From Hominifimenecus microfluidus (GTDB lineage: Bacteria > Bacillota > Clostridia > Lachnospirales > Lachnospiraceae), in the NCBI GenBank assembly GCA_020687485.1, contig JAJEQR010000035.1, positions 1 to 40,993 on the forward strand: a DNA stretch of 40,993 nt. The letters are read 5' to 3'. The position numbers were made by a program, and so were the translations under genes. Shown here one piece after another: positions 34,485-40,993 of the stretch (position 1 is the stretch's first letter; every line of letters starts with the position of its first letter). A model generated the notes under the pieces. That model did not search any database and was not told the origin of the DNA. It was given only the letters and a program-made list of their open reading frames with translations.

Positions 34485-34513
34485 AATATACGGCATATTC
34501 TTCTTTTTGTCCA
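34485..34513 (-). promoter_or_regulatory. Promoter of the GGDEF/REC/HD-GYP operon
   Basis: TGGACA (34508-34513) and TATATT (34485-34490) on the minus strand with a 17-base spacer, about 87 bases before the ATG at 34398. Confidence 0.65.
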
Positions 34514-34573
34514 TATTTCTGGCTTTTCAAAGTAAAAAAACTTCGTTTCTGTCGTTTTTTGTCTATTTTTGCG

Positions 34574-34801
34574 TCATATTGTACAGATTCTTTGACGGAT
34601 CTCCTCCGGCCAAATACTTCCTTCCTCAATCTGGTTTTCGTACAGCCAGTCATCTTCTTCCAGAAATGTATATACTTCGCCCTGTTCATTCTCTACTGTC
34701 ACCAGTACTTTTACTTTCTCACCCGGCTGACGCTCCTCGCAGCCGTAATCGCCTTCCCGAATCTTCTTTACTTTCCATACGCTTTGCGCTTCCATATTCA
34801 T
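34574..34801 (-). CDS. Small hypothetical protein
   Basis: This protein of about 75 residues is acidic at its C-terminus and contains KVLVTVENEQGEVYTFLEED, which reads as a two-strand beta segment, and WLYENQIEEG. I do not recognise a family. The start at 34801 or 34795 is suggested by AAGGAG 11 to 17 bases upstream; the ATG at 34852 lacks one. Amino-acid composition looks protein-like, unlike the overlapping frame at 34420-34689. It stands alone between the c-di-GMP gene and the plus-strand WG gene. It may be a small regulatory or house-keeping protein. Confidence 0.6.
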   Translation of the reverse strand: MNMEAQSVWKVKKIREGDYGCEERQPGEKVKVLVTVENEQGEVYTFLEEDDWLYENQIEEGSIWPEEIRQRICTI

Positions 34802-34938
34802 TCGCAATATTTCTCCTTTACTGCAGTGTTTTTGCACTTCACTGACAATCACATTATAGGCAATTACATTATACCTGAAAAACTTCTAATTCATATATGT
34901 CGCGCTCAAGTTTTTCACAACTGTCAAATTCGGCATGC

Positions 34939-34944
34939 TATAAT
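34939..34944 (+). promoter_or_regulatory. Extended -10 promoter of the WG-repeat gene
   Basis: TG, one base, then TATAAT at 34939-34944. A -35 box is weak (TTCACA with a 19-base spacer). It is about 155 bases before the WG gene ATG. Confidence 0.55.
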
Positions 34945-34972
34945 ACCCTTATCAGGGATTCCAGAGAATATT

Positions 34973-35030
34973 CTTTACGTTTTTTACCAATCATGGCGTA
35001 AAGCCCCTGCCTTTAGGCATAGGGAGTGTC
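34973..35030. mobile_element. Possible IS200/IS605-type end remnant
   Basis: A CTTTACG/CGTAAAG inverted pair (34973-34979 with 34996-35002) is followed by the hairpin CCCCTGCC-TTTA-GGCA-TAGGG at 35004-35024 and then AGTGTCAA. This resembles the right ends of IS200/IS605 elements, which also form the 3' part of TnpB guide RNA. No tnpA or tnpB lies nearby, so it would be a solo end. It now forms part of the leader of the WG-repeat gene. Resemblance is from memory. Confidence 0.5.
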
Positions 35031-35099
35031 AATGCCTGAGAAATGATCCGTTTATGCGTTGCGAACTATATATTCCATAAATGATAGGAGAATATCATT

Positions 35100-36860
35100 A
35101 TGAAGCAAGAAAAAATCTTTCCGGTCTCCGTGCGGGCGCTGAATCCGAAGGAGATACACGCTTATGCGATTCAGCTTACATACAGCGATGGGAGCATAAG
35201 AAACTATTATCTGAAAAACTTTCGGACATATGAAATCCCGGAAGAATTTGATATCGATGGTTATCTTTTCAACCGCAATATTCTAAGTGGCGTGCAGCTG
35301 CAACCGAACGGCGATGTTCTCTTCCCGAATCATTATCAGATTCCGTGCCAGAACTGCCGATACAACAGCTTTCCTCAGCTTCAGGTGCAAAATACAAACC
35401 GGGAATGTATTTATGAAGACGAACACTGCCGATTGGAATCATTCTATCAAATTCCATTCACATCCGGCGGGCGTTCTTCGAAGCTTCCCGGCATGCTTCC
35501 ACAGTGGGGATTTTACCCGGAACGCCGCCTGCCGGAACTGCACTGGCTGGGAATAGATGAAGATGGAATCCGCAGAAAAGATATTGCCCTGTGCGAATTA
35601 AAGCGCAGCACCTGTTTTCCGGATACAAGCCTTGTCCGCACAGAACCGGAGAAACTGTATGGTTATCTGCGGGATGACGGCAGCTGGCTAATTCCTCCAG
35701 TCTATGATGAAATCAGGGAAAACCTGCACGGACTTGTCATTGGCACGAGAAGGATTCGTGGGGAAAAGGTGCTTTTCCGGATTTCTGAAGATGGTACGCC
35801 CCAAATGACCACACTCCCGGATTTTGTCGGAAATTTCCGCAACGGGCTAGCGCCTTTTAATGTTGCCGGCACAGATATCCTCTGGGACAGTCCTCTTCTT
35901 CCGGAATATTATACCGGACAAATGGAAACTTCGGTTCCCGGCAGGTGGGGTTTTCTGGATCTGAATGGAAATATAATCCTGGAACCCCGGTACCTGTATG
36001 CGATTGGTTTTCAATATGAGGATGGGGAATATTCCGCGGTTGCCTGCGAAAAAGACGGTCAGGCTTTCTGGGGAGTTATCAATCAGGCCGGACATGAAGT
36101 AATTCCCTGCCGCTATGCCTGCACTTTTGTGCTGAGCAACAGTACCATTGTCTTCCAGGAAATACCGGGCGGCTTCTATGGATTGATGACCCCGGATGGA
36201 AATTGTATTTTATCTGCCGATTTCTGCGATATCACTGATTATGATGAGGAACATATGCTTGCTGTTGTCAGTTACGACGGAGAGCTTTACGGTGTGTATT
36301 CTGCAGCTGCCGGAGAACTGCGGATCCCGGCGATGTATGACAGTATTTATTTTCGAGCCAGCGGAATCTATGCACAAACCGTGGATGGAAAAAGTGTACT
36401 TTTCAATTACGAGGGAAATCCGCTCATCCAGGGCGAATATGATCAGCTGGAGGAAGCGTATGGGCGTATATTTTTTCAAAAGAACGAAAAATTCGGTGTA
36501 CTTCGCCCGGATGGATCAATGGAAATTCCTCCGGTGCTGGCAGGCTGCGAGGAGAGGCATGTACAATTCTATCAGAAAGGATACCTAATTACCGGAACAT
36601 ATGGAGCCTATGGAGTATCCCGGACGAATGGCGAAGTTGTCCTGCCGGAGCGCTATCGCATGATTTACCTGTACGACGGATTCATTATTGCGGAAGATGG
36701 CTGCACAGATAATCAAAATCCGCACGACATCCTCTTCAGGATGGATGGTCAGCCGATTCTCTCTGGCAGCTATGATCATATGGCAATTGATGAAGAACAC
36801 CATCTTCTCACCTGCCGTACACCTGATGAATTTCTTGCCTTCCGCCTGACCCGGAGATAG
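35100..36860 (+). CDS. WG-repeat protein
   Basis: This 586-residue protein is the only intact gene on the plus strand. It has at least seven WG-type repeats, each beginning with W/Y/F-G and ending in a P-x-Y pattern, for example YGYLRDDGSWLIPPVYDEI and WGFLDLNGNIILEPRY. These occur from about residue 195 to 540 and should form beta-rich blades. The N-terminal part (LTYSDGSIRNYYLKNF) resembles the DUF2442 fold. There is no signal peptide, so it is cytoplasmic unless exported otherwise. AGGAG lies nine bases before the ATG. The function of WG repeats is unknown; a binding scaffold is likely. Confidence 0.87.
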   Translation: MKQEKIFPVSVRALNPKEIHAYAIQLTYSDGSIRNYYLKNFRTYEIPEEFDIDGYLFNRNILSGVQLQPNGDVLFPNHYQIPCQNCRYNSFPQLQVQNTNRECIYEDEHCRLESFYQIPFTSGGRSSKLPGMLPQWGFYPERRLPELHWLGIDEDGIRRKDIALCELKRSTCFPDTSLVRTEPEKLYGYLRDDGSWLIPPVYDEIRENLHGLVIGTRRIRGEKVLFRISEDGTPQMTTLPDFVGNFRNGLAPFNVAGTDILWDSPLLPEYYTGQMETSVPGRWGFLDLNGNIILEPRYLYAIGFQYEDGEYSAVACEKDGQAFWGVINQAGHEVIPCRYACTFVLSNSTIVFQEIPGGFYGLMTPDGNCILSADFCDITDYDEEHMLAVVSYDGELYGVYSAAAGELRIPAMYDSIYFRASGIYAQTVDGKSVLFNYEGNPLIQGEYDQLEEAYGRIFFQKNEKFGVLRPDGSMEIPPVLAGCEERHVQFYQKGYLITGTYGAYGVSRTNGEVVLPERYRMIYLYDGFIIAEDGCTDNQNPHDILFRMDGQPILSGSYDHMAIDEEHHLLTCRTPDEFLAFRLTRR

Positions 36861-37020
36861 TTTCATTACACTAAGGATCACAGTGAGCTTTCGGACAAGA
36901 TCTCCAGGGCATCTTTCGCCTGTGCCTGTAAGCTGCGCAGCGCAGTGCTGAAAACACCTGGCAAAGAAGAAACGGAAAAAGTCTTTGATCGTTCTATTGC
37001 CTGGAATTGCCTGGAATCAC

Positions 37021-37833
37021 CTATATATTACAGATCTTATCGTAATTCAGATACTCCTTCTGGCACCTGGGCATATAATCTTTGCGATATCCGTCGTGAT
37101 CCTGTGAGATCTGCCGGTCGGATAAATTAAAATACCGGAACGCGCATCTTTCTCCGTGATTCTCCCAGACGATATCCGGAGAAACCGACGATGTCAGATC
37201 CCAGGTAGCATCGAGGTGAACCGGCGTACTCAGATCCGGCCAGGCGATCGCCCAGGCATGTCCGCCGCCGTTTATCTTCGCGCATCCAATCACTTTGATC
37301 GCCGGGATTCCGGCCGCTCTCAGTGCCAGAAGCAGAAGTGCGTTGATGCCTTCACACACGCCGGTACACCGAAGAATCGGCGCCACTATGGTATGATCGT
37401 GCCGCTCATGCCGGTTATCATAACGAAGCAGCTGCGCAATTCTTTCATAGATGATCTGTTCGCGCCGGAGAACAGGCTCTTCCTCTGTTCCCTTCAAAAG
37501 ATAGTCCCTCACACGTTTCATATGGAAACGTACCATACAAACCTGCTCAGCAGAATACCTGTTGCCCTCAATGATAAATCTTCCCGGCTTTTCTTTTGTA
37601 TAAAGAAATCTCCAGCTGTTTCCAATAAAAAACAGCTCCGGCCAGTCGTAATACAATGCCTCCGCCGCACAGAAAATATCCTGAGATGCTTCATCCATAT
37701 TCTCAAATGTGACCGGAACTTCTGTAGAATAATTATGCGTAAAATAGGTTAAAATTTCATTATACAAATGCTTTGCCTGTTCGCTCTTCAAATTATCTCT
37801 ATAAAAATATCTTCCCAGATTTTCCGGTACCAT
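37021..37833 (-). CDS. Transglutaminase-like protein
   Basis: This 270-residue protein has a C-terminal transglutaminase core with the triad Cys160 in TGVCEGINALL, His192 in GGGHAWAIAW and Asp208 in VHLDATWDLT. The start at 37833 has GGGAGA upstream; the longer frame would need TTG and has no ribosome site. Proteins of this fold act as proteases, amidases or crosslinkers, often on peptides. There is no signal peptide, so it is likely cytoplasmic. A role in peptide processing is only a guess. The 160 bases between it and the convergent WG gene hold no gene that I can support. Confidence 0.85.
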   Translation of the reverse strand: MVPENLGRYFYRDNLKSEQAKHLYNEILTYFTHNYSTEVPVTFENMDEASQDIFCAAEALYYDWPELFFIGNSWRFLYTKEKPGRFIIEGNRYSAEQVCMVRFHMKRVRDYLLKGTEEEPVLRREQIIYERIAQLLRYDNRHERHDHTIVAPILRCTGVCEGINALLLLALRAAGIPAIKVIGCAKINGGGHAWAIAWPDLSTPVHLDATWDLTSSVSPDIVWENHGERCAFRYFNLSDRQISQDHDGYRKDYMPRCQKEYLNYDKICNI

Positions 37834-37936
37834 AGTATTCTCCCTCGATTTCCTGTCCAATTTTCAACGGTATTATCGTTCTTCCTGTTACCCATACTTT
37901 TCCAGCCTTTTGCTGTATCTGCTCCAGAGCTGTGCT

Positions 37937-38689
37937 TTACTCTATGATCTCATTCGTTATCATATCACGAACCTGAAACCACAGCAATGTCTCTTTTTCT
38001 GTGAAGTCCAGATCATCGTGCAGATGTCCGAAGTAGTGATGCGTAAAAGATATGCTCTCATGCAGCTGTTCCAGAAAATGATTCAGCTCCATCTCATTCG
38101 GATTCCGGCGCCCCAAAAAGAAAATATCCAGCGAGCGCTCTCTTCCTGTATGCGTCAGCAGATAATCCACCCGGTTATGATGCCGCTTCAGATTGGCAAG
38201 TGCCTCCGTGTATTCCTCCTGAGAAGGCATCTCACGCGGCCACCAGGATTCGCCCTCTCTGCGGTATCTGCGGTCCACGCTGAAAGCTCCTCCCATGGTG
38301 AAAACGGAAATGCATTTCTCTGCACCGGAAGTGCATACCGGAATGTCGTAGACCTGCCCGCGCATCAGATGAATCAGCTTCGGCGTCCCGTCCGGCGCCT
38401 CGCCGATAACATGAACTTTGCCTCCACACCAATGGCTGACAGGATAACTTTCCAGCAGATCAAAGTTTTCGTGATTACCATCCACGAAACATGTCGTATA
38501 TTTTTTCTCCGCAATGATCTCACGGATCGCCTGTTCCTCCGGTGAATTGTCCCACACAAAACCGAAATCACCCGCGATAAAGAGAATATCGCCGGAATCA
38601 GCTATTTTCTCGAATGCCGTATCCGTATACATAAACCGTCCCGGCTCACCATGTGTGTCACCTGTCACATAGAATCTTCGGTATTTCAT
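37937..38689 (-). CDS. Metallophosphoesterase (second, unrelated copy)
   Basis: This 250-residue protein has the full calcineurin-like set: GDTHGE, GDFGFVW, GNHEN, LTHTG and FGHLHDD. A preceding GGAGGG lies eight bases from the ATG. It is only distantly like the copy at 6901-7641, which has GDHSWG and GNHD motifs. Substrates could be nucleotides, phosphoproteins or phospholipids, and I cannot decide among them. It lies just after the AbiE-like pair on the same strand, separated by 37 bases, and may be cotranscribed with it. Confidence 0.88.
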   Translation of the reverse strand: MKYRRFYVTGDTHGEPGRFMYTDTAFEKIADSGDILFIAGDFGFVWDNSPEEQAIREIIAEKKYTTCFVDGNHENFDLLESYPVSHWCGGKVHVIGEAPDGTPKLIHLMRGQVYDIPVCTSGAEKCISVFTMGGAFSVDRRYRREGESWWPREMPSQEEYTEALANLKRHHNRVDYLLTHTGRERSLDIFFLGRRNPNEMELNHFLEQLHESISFTHHYFGHLHDDLDFTEKETLLWFQVRDMITNEIIE

Positions 38690-38726
38690 CGTTTCTGCCC
38701 TCCAATAATCTTTTAGAACACTTTTT

Positions 38727-39494
38727 CTATGTATTATCTTTCAACCCATAACACCGGTATAACATTTCTGTCATTTTTTGCTTATCTGTTCCTCTTATAC
38801 CCAAGGACTTTAAATCCACTGTTTCATCATCTATTTCAGATAAGAACTTTTTCATATCCTCTGCTATTTCTGAACTGAGAACTTGCCTTGTATTGGCTGT
38901 AATTAACTGTGCTAATCGGAACACATCGTTTTTATGTTTCTTTATATTTTTGCTGTCAACCTGCTCTCCATTCAACTTGCGTTCTTTTAAATCCAGCCAC
39001 GCTTTCGCCTTAAATGGTATCAGACAAGTCGGACTTAATACCGGAATGTCATCAACTATCATTTGTCCGGTTTTTAGCAATTCATAATACGCTTCATTTA
39101 AAAGGATTGCCGACAAACTGGAGATTTCATCATCTATCGGAAGCGGTGTGAGAACTGCATCATCTTCCAATATAATAAAATCCGGATTTCTGGAAAATAT
39201 CTCTATCATGTATGGATATTCTTTGCTTTTCGGAGATGTGAAACGATAAAACTGTGCATTTCCGGTGCTTTTATTCAAATGCTCATATCCTGCTTCTTTG
39301 ACATACTCCCAAAACTGCCTGCCGAACTCCGCTGTTATGGATTCAACAATCAGTACAATATCTACATCTTTTGTAGCCCGAAACGGTAATTCTTCGTTTT
39401 CCATAATCAAATCACACGCTGTCCCACCGATGATGACATATTGATTTTCAAAACCCTGAAATCTTTCCTTAAATTTTGTAAATCCGCTGACCAT
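38727..39494 (-). CDS. Nucleotidyltransferase toxin, AbiEii-like
   Basis: This 255-residue protein has the nucleotidyltransferase start GGTACDL (Gly23, Gly24) and the metal-binding Asp43 and Asp45 in TKDVDIV, followed by a helical region with FKAKAWLDLKERK. These features match the AbiEii/AbiGii toxin family, which transfers nucleotides to a cellular target and provides phage defence. The ATG shares one base with the stop of the upstream gene (TAATG), so translation is coupled. The local AT content is higher than that of the neighbours, consistent with transfer. Confidence 0.82.
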   Translation of the reverse strand: MVSGFTKFKERFQGFENQYVIIGGTACDLIMENEELPFRATKDVDIVLIVESITAEFGRQFWEYVKEAGYEHLNKSTGNAQFYRFTSPKSKEYPYMIEIFSRNPDFIILEDDAVLTPLPIDDEISSLSAILLNEAYYELLKTGQMIVDDIPVLSPTCLIPFKAKAWLDLKERKLNGEQVDSKNIKKHKNDVFRLAQLITANTRQVLSSEIAEDMKKFLSEIDDETVDLKSLGIRGTDKQKMTEMLYRCYGLKDNT

Positions 39495-40426
39495 TACTCC
39501 TTCAACCTTCTTTCCTGCAATTCATCTACTGCTTCTTCAATTCTTTCATCGTTTGTATCTCCAAAAGATAAAACAATGGAAATATCATCAGCACTGTTAT
39601 CCTCTGAAAATTGTTTCGGGCTGTATGCCCATAATTCAAGTCTTACCTGCTTATCCGGGTCTATCAATTCATCGGTTAGCAAGGTTTTATCATAATCTTT
39701 CTCACTAATTGCATAGGTAACAACTCGGCTTGGATTTAACATTGTTTTTTCAGAAAGTGCCGTTTCCCCTGCAAAGACCATATTTTCCGTAACTTGCGTC
39801 TTATCTATATATCCTGCTTTGCGGACAGGAGTCGTTAAATATACTTTTGCTTTTTCAAATAATTCATCTCGCTTATATTTTGACTCAATAAACTTGTTGA
39901 CACCGTCTTTTGCTACCAAAAACAAATCCGTCGTTTCCAACTGCTTTACTGCTCTGGTCAAGGTCATTGCTGTAAATGGAAGCACTTTTCCGGCTTCTGA
40001 AATATACAATCGTTTTTTCTTACTGTACAGATAAAATAAAAACAACTGCTGCGTGGAGTAAACAAACTTACCCGTCAGCTTTTGGGGTTCTTTTTCATCA
40101 GAAAGCATTGTCCCAATGAAAGGAAGAAAGACCTGCTTATCAGTAATAAACGGTATATTATTTTCTATAAGGCTTTTTCTTCGATAATTTGATACCGTTG
40201 TAAGTTCAAATACGACTGGCACATTATCAATCTGCTGTATTTTTACAATTTGTTTTTTCAATGCCGGAAGTGTGGCAAGTTCTTCTGTTGGAGCAAGCAT
40301 TATACAGCGTCTGTTTCCAATATATGCTGTATGAAAATCATAACTCCCTGCAATATAAACAGGCAAAGAATCCTGATGATTCCATGCTTCATATTTTATA
40401 GAAATCCCGAATACGCTTGTAAACAT
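39494..40426 (-). CDS. Winged-helix protein, probable AbiEi-like antitoxin
   Basis: This 310-residue protein has a central winged-helix-like segment (STQQLFLFYLYSKKK, then FTAMTLTRAVKQLE), and its C-terminal region is rich in acidic residues. Position, one-base overlap with an AbiEii-like toxin and an upstream palindromic operator all fit an antitoxin and repressor of a type IV system. It could also be annotated as a MarR-like regulator. Start support: AAGGAG 10 bases upstream. AbiEi proteins are usually shorter, so the N-terminal third may be a separate domain. Confidence 0.72.
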   Translation of the reverse strand: MFTSVFGISIKYEAWNHQDSLPVYIAGSYDFHTAYIGNRRCIMLAPTEELATLPALKKQIVKIQQIDNVPVVFELTTVSNYRRKSLIENNIPFITDKQVFLPFIGTMLSDEKEPQKLTGKFVYSTQQLFLFYLYSKKKRLYISEAGKVLPFTAMTLTRAVKQLETTDLFLVAKDGVNKFIESKYKRDELFEKAKVYLTTPVRKAGYIDKTQVTENMVFAGETALSEKTMLNPSRVVTYAISEKDYDKTLLTDELIDPDKQVRLELWAYSPKQFSEDNSADDISIVLSFGDTNDERIEEAVDELQERRLKE

Positions 40427-40459
40427 ATTTCTCGTTCTCCTTTTAACTCATTTTCTTTC

Positions 40460-40488
40460 ATTTTAACTTTTGTGATGTTAAAAGTCAA
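40460..40488 (-). promoter_or_regulatory. Promoter and operator of the AbiE-like pair
   Basis: TTGACT (40483-40488) and TAAAAT (40460-40465) on the minus strand are 17 bases apart. The inverted repeat TTTTAAC/GTTAAAA (40461-40467 with 40477-40483) fills the spacer and touches both boxes. A further TTTTAAC copy lies at 40441-40447, toward the gene. Autorepression by the winged-helix protein is inferred. Confidence 0.8.
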
Positions 40489-40578
40489 GTTTTTGAGTTA
40501 TTTTGATTTTTCTAAAATTCTTTTCTCTCACACCCTGTATTTTCCCCCTCCATCTTTTGTATATGTAAGAGGGTTTGT

Positions 40579-40755
40579 AGATTAGAGCAAGATCCACCCA
40601 GGTATTACCAGATTGCCAAGCATTTTAACAGCGGTGGCAGTCAGTCTCGTGCTATAGAAAATGAAATCCATCAGTGCATCACGGACTTATTTCTATTGAG
40701 AAAGGAGGTACTGAAATTGGCAGGTGGTATGAATGGCAATCGTAAAACACATTAA
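40579..40755 (+). pseudogene. MobC-like relaxosome protein, 3' fragment
   Basis: An open frame without a start runs to TAA at 40753-40755 and reads in part YQIAKHFNSGGSQSRAI, then RKEVLKLAGGMNGNRKTH. It resembles the C-terminal part of MobC-type mobilisation proteins. The region before it shows a typical ARSTQV stretch one frame away, which suggests a frameshift near 40600. The relaxase fragment starts inside it, as in intact elements. Confidence 0.6.
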
Positions 40756-40861
40756 AAGCAGAAATGCAAATTACTCGGCTGCTATCAATTACCTTCTGTT
40801 TGAAAACTGCGCGCCGCATTCTCGTTACTTCAGTGATGAGTTAGGCGCGCTAATTTTTTAA
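40733..40861 (+). pseudogene. Relaxase, N-terminal fragment
   Basis: A 42-codon frame begins MAIVKHIKSRNANYSAAINY, with a ribosome site AGGAGG some 25 bases upstream, and matches the start of relaxases in Firmicute integrative elements. It diverges after LLFENC and stops at 40859-40861, so it lacks the rest of a protein of several hundred residues. The new tail is part of a hairpin terminator, so the break is probably a deletion junction. Confidence 0.65.
40809..40859 (+). terminator. Hairpin terminator at the relaxase deletion junction
   Basis: GCGCGCC/GGCGCGC (40809-40815 with 40844-40850) encloses an eight-pair inner stem (CTCGTTAC with GTGATGAG) and is followed by TTTTTT at 40854-40859 on the plus strand. 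Confidence 0.8.
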
Positions 40862-40993
40862 TAAAGAGCAGAACAAATGTTTATTTTCTGGATTGCATGT
40901 GGTAGAATATCGATATGGAAAGAGATATCATTGTGACCTGTCAGCCGCGTATAATATCGGTGCACGATATTTTATCCGGGAATTATTAAAACC
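40862..40993. other. Window-edge region without a supported gene
   Basis: These 132 bases are AT-rich. They contain two palindromic ATATCG motifs, one as ATATCGATAT near 40907-40916 and one as AATATCG/CGATATT near 40953-40971, and a possible -10 box TAGAAT near 40901. A 24-codon frame starting at 40915 has no family I recognise. They may be operator sites for a gene beyond the edge. Confidence 0.35.

Noticed and set aside
34420-34689. Minus-strand frame of 89 codons
   Set aside because: It overlaps the better small gene at 34574-34801 and the promoter of the c-di-GMP operon, and its basic, low-complexity composition is not protein-like.
36999-37018. Tandem copy of a 10-bp unit after the WG gene
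   Set aside because: Only two copies of a short unit; likely chance or slippage.

Overview
The window looks like the chromosome of a gut-type Clostridia, probably a Lachnospiraceae-like Firmicute. Shine-Dalgarno sites are strong (AGGAGG type), start codons include GTG and TTG, cyclic-di-GMP proteins are present, and one very large secreted protein carries GLUG, InlB-type and DUF4214-type repeats. Nearly all genes are on the minus strand. The exceptions are a WG-repeat protein (35100-36860) and mobilisation-gene fragments at the right edge. I saw no rRNA, tRNA or CRISPR array.

Layout, left to right. (1) 1-260: short tandem repeats. (2) 263-1262: azlCD, a branched-chain amino-acid exporter pair. 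(3) 1326-4833: a four-gene polar amino-acid ABC transporter. Its leader encodes a 36-residue peptide with three consecutive Cys codons, followed by mutually exclusive antiterminator and terminator hairpins, so cystine or cysteine uptake under ribosome-mediated attenuation is predicted. (4) 4954-17242: a molybdenum-hydroxylase cluster. It contains a MOP-type aldehyde oxidoreductase, a phosphatase/MobA-like/HD fusion, a C_GCAxxG_C_C protein, an FAD/Fe-S CCG-domain oxidoreductase, a small CxxC redox protein, a TrsS-like radical SAM protein, a methyltransferase, a PaaK-like AMP ligase and an extra metallophosphoesterase. This matches the conserved set known in annotation as DVU_1551 to DVU_1559; its substrate is unknown. 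(5) 17304-22204: an operon of ICMT-like methyltransferase, GH3-family adenylating enzyme and a membrane GAF/degenerate-GGDEF/HD-GYP protein.

(6) 22309-31157: a 2,811-residue secreted protein. Its leader carries a cobalamin riboswitch followed by a perfect intrinsic terminator, and the protein contains a DUF4430-like domain related to the beta domain of vertebrate transcobalamin. Together these suggest a B12-repressed cell-surface corrinoid-binding protein, and I regard this as the most exciting system in the window. (7) 31166-34513: TetR regulator, rhomboid protease and a GGDEF/REC/HD-GYP protein in one operon. (8) 34574-38689: a small hypothetical gene, an IS605-like end remnant, the WG-repeat protein, a transglutaminase-like protein and a second metallophosphoesterase. 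(9) 38727-40488: an AT-rich AbiE-like toxin-antitoxin pair with a palindromic operator placed exactly between its -35 and -10 boxes. (10) 40579-40861: fragments of mobC and a relaxase, the debris of an integrative or mobilisable element.

Within the molybdenum cluster, one promoter (17214-17242) precedes the C_GCAxxG and fusion genes and another (14792-14821) precedes the hydroxylase. A strong terminator separates the hydroxylase from the genes for electron transfer and maturation, which follow in a tightly coupled run with ATGA overlaps. Family names are recalled from general knowledge, and no database search was possible.
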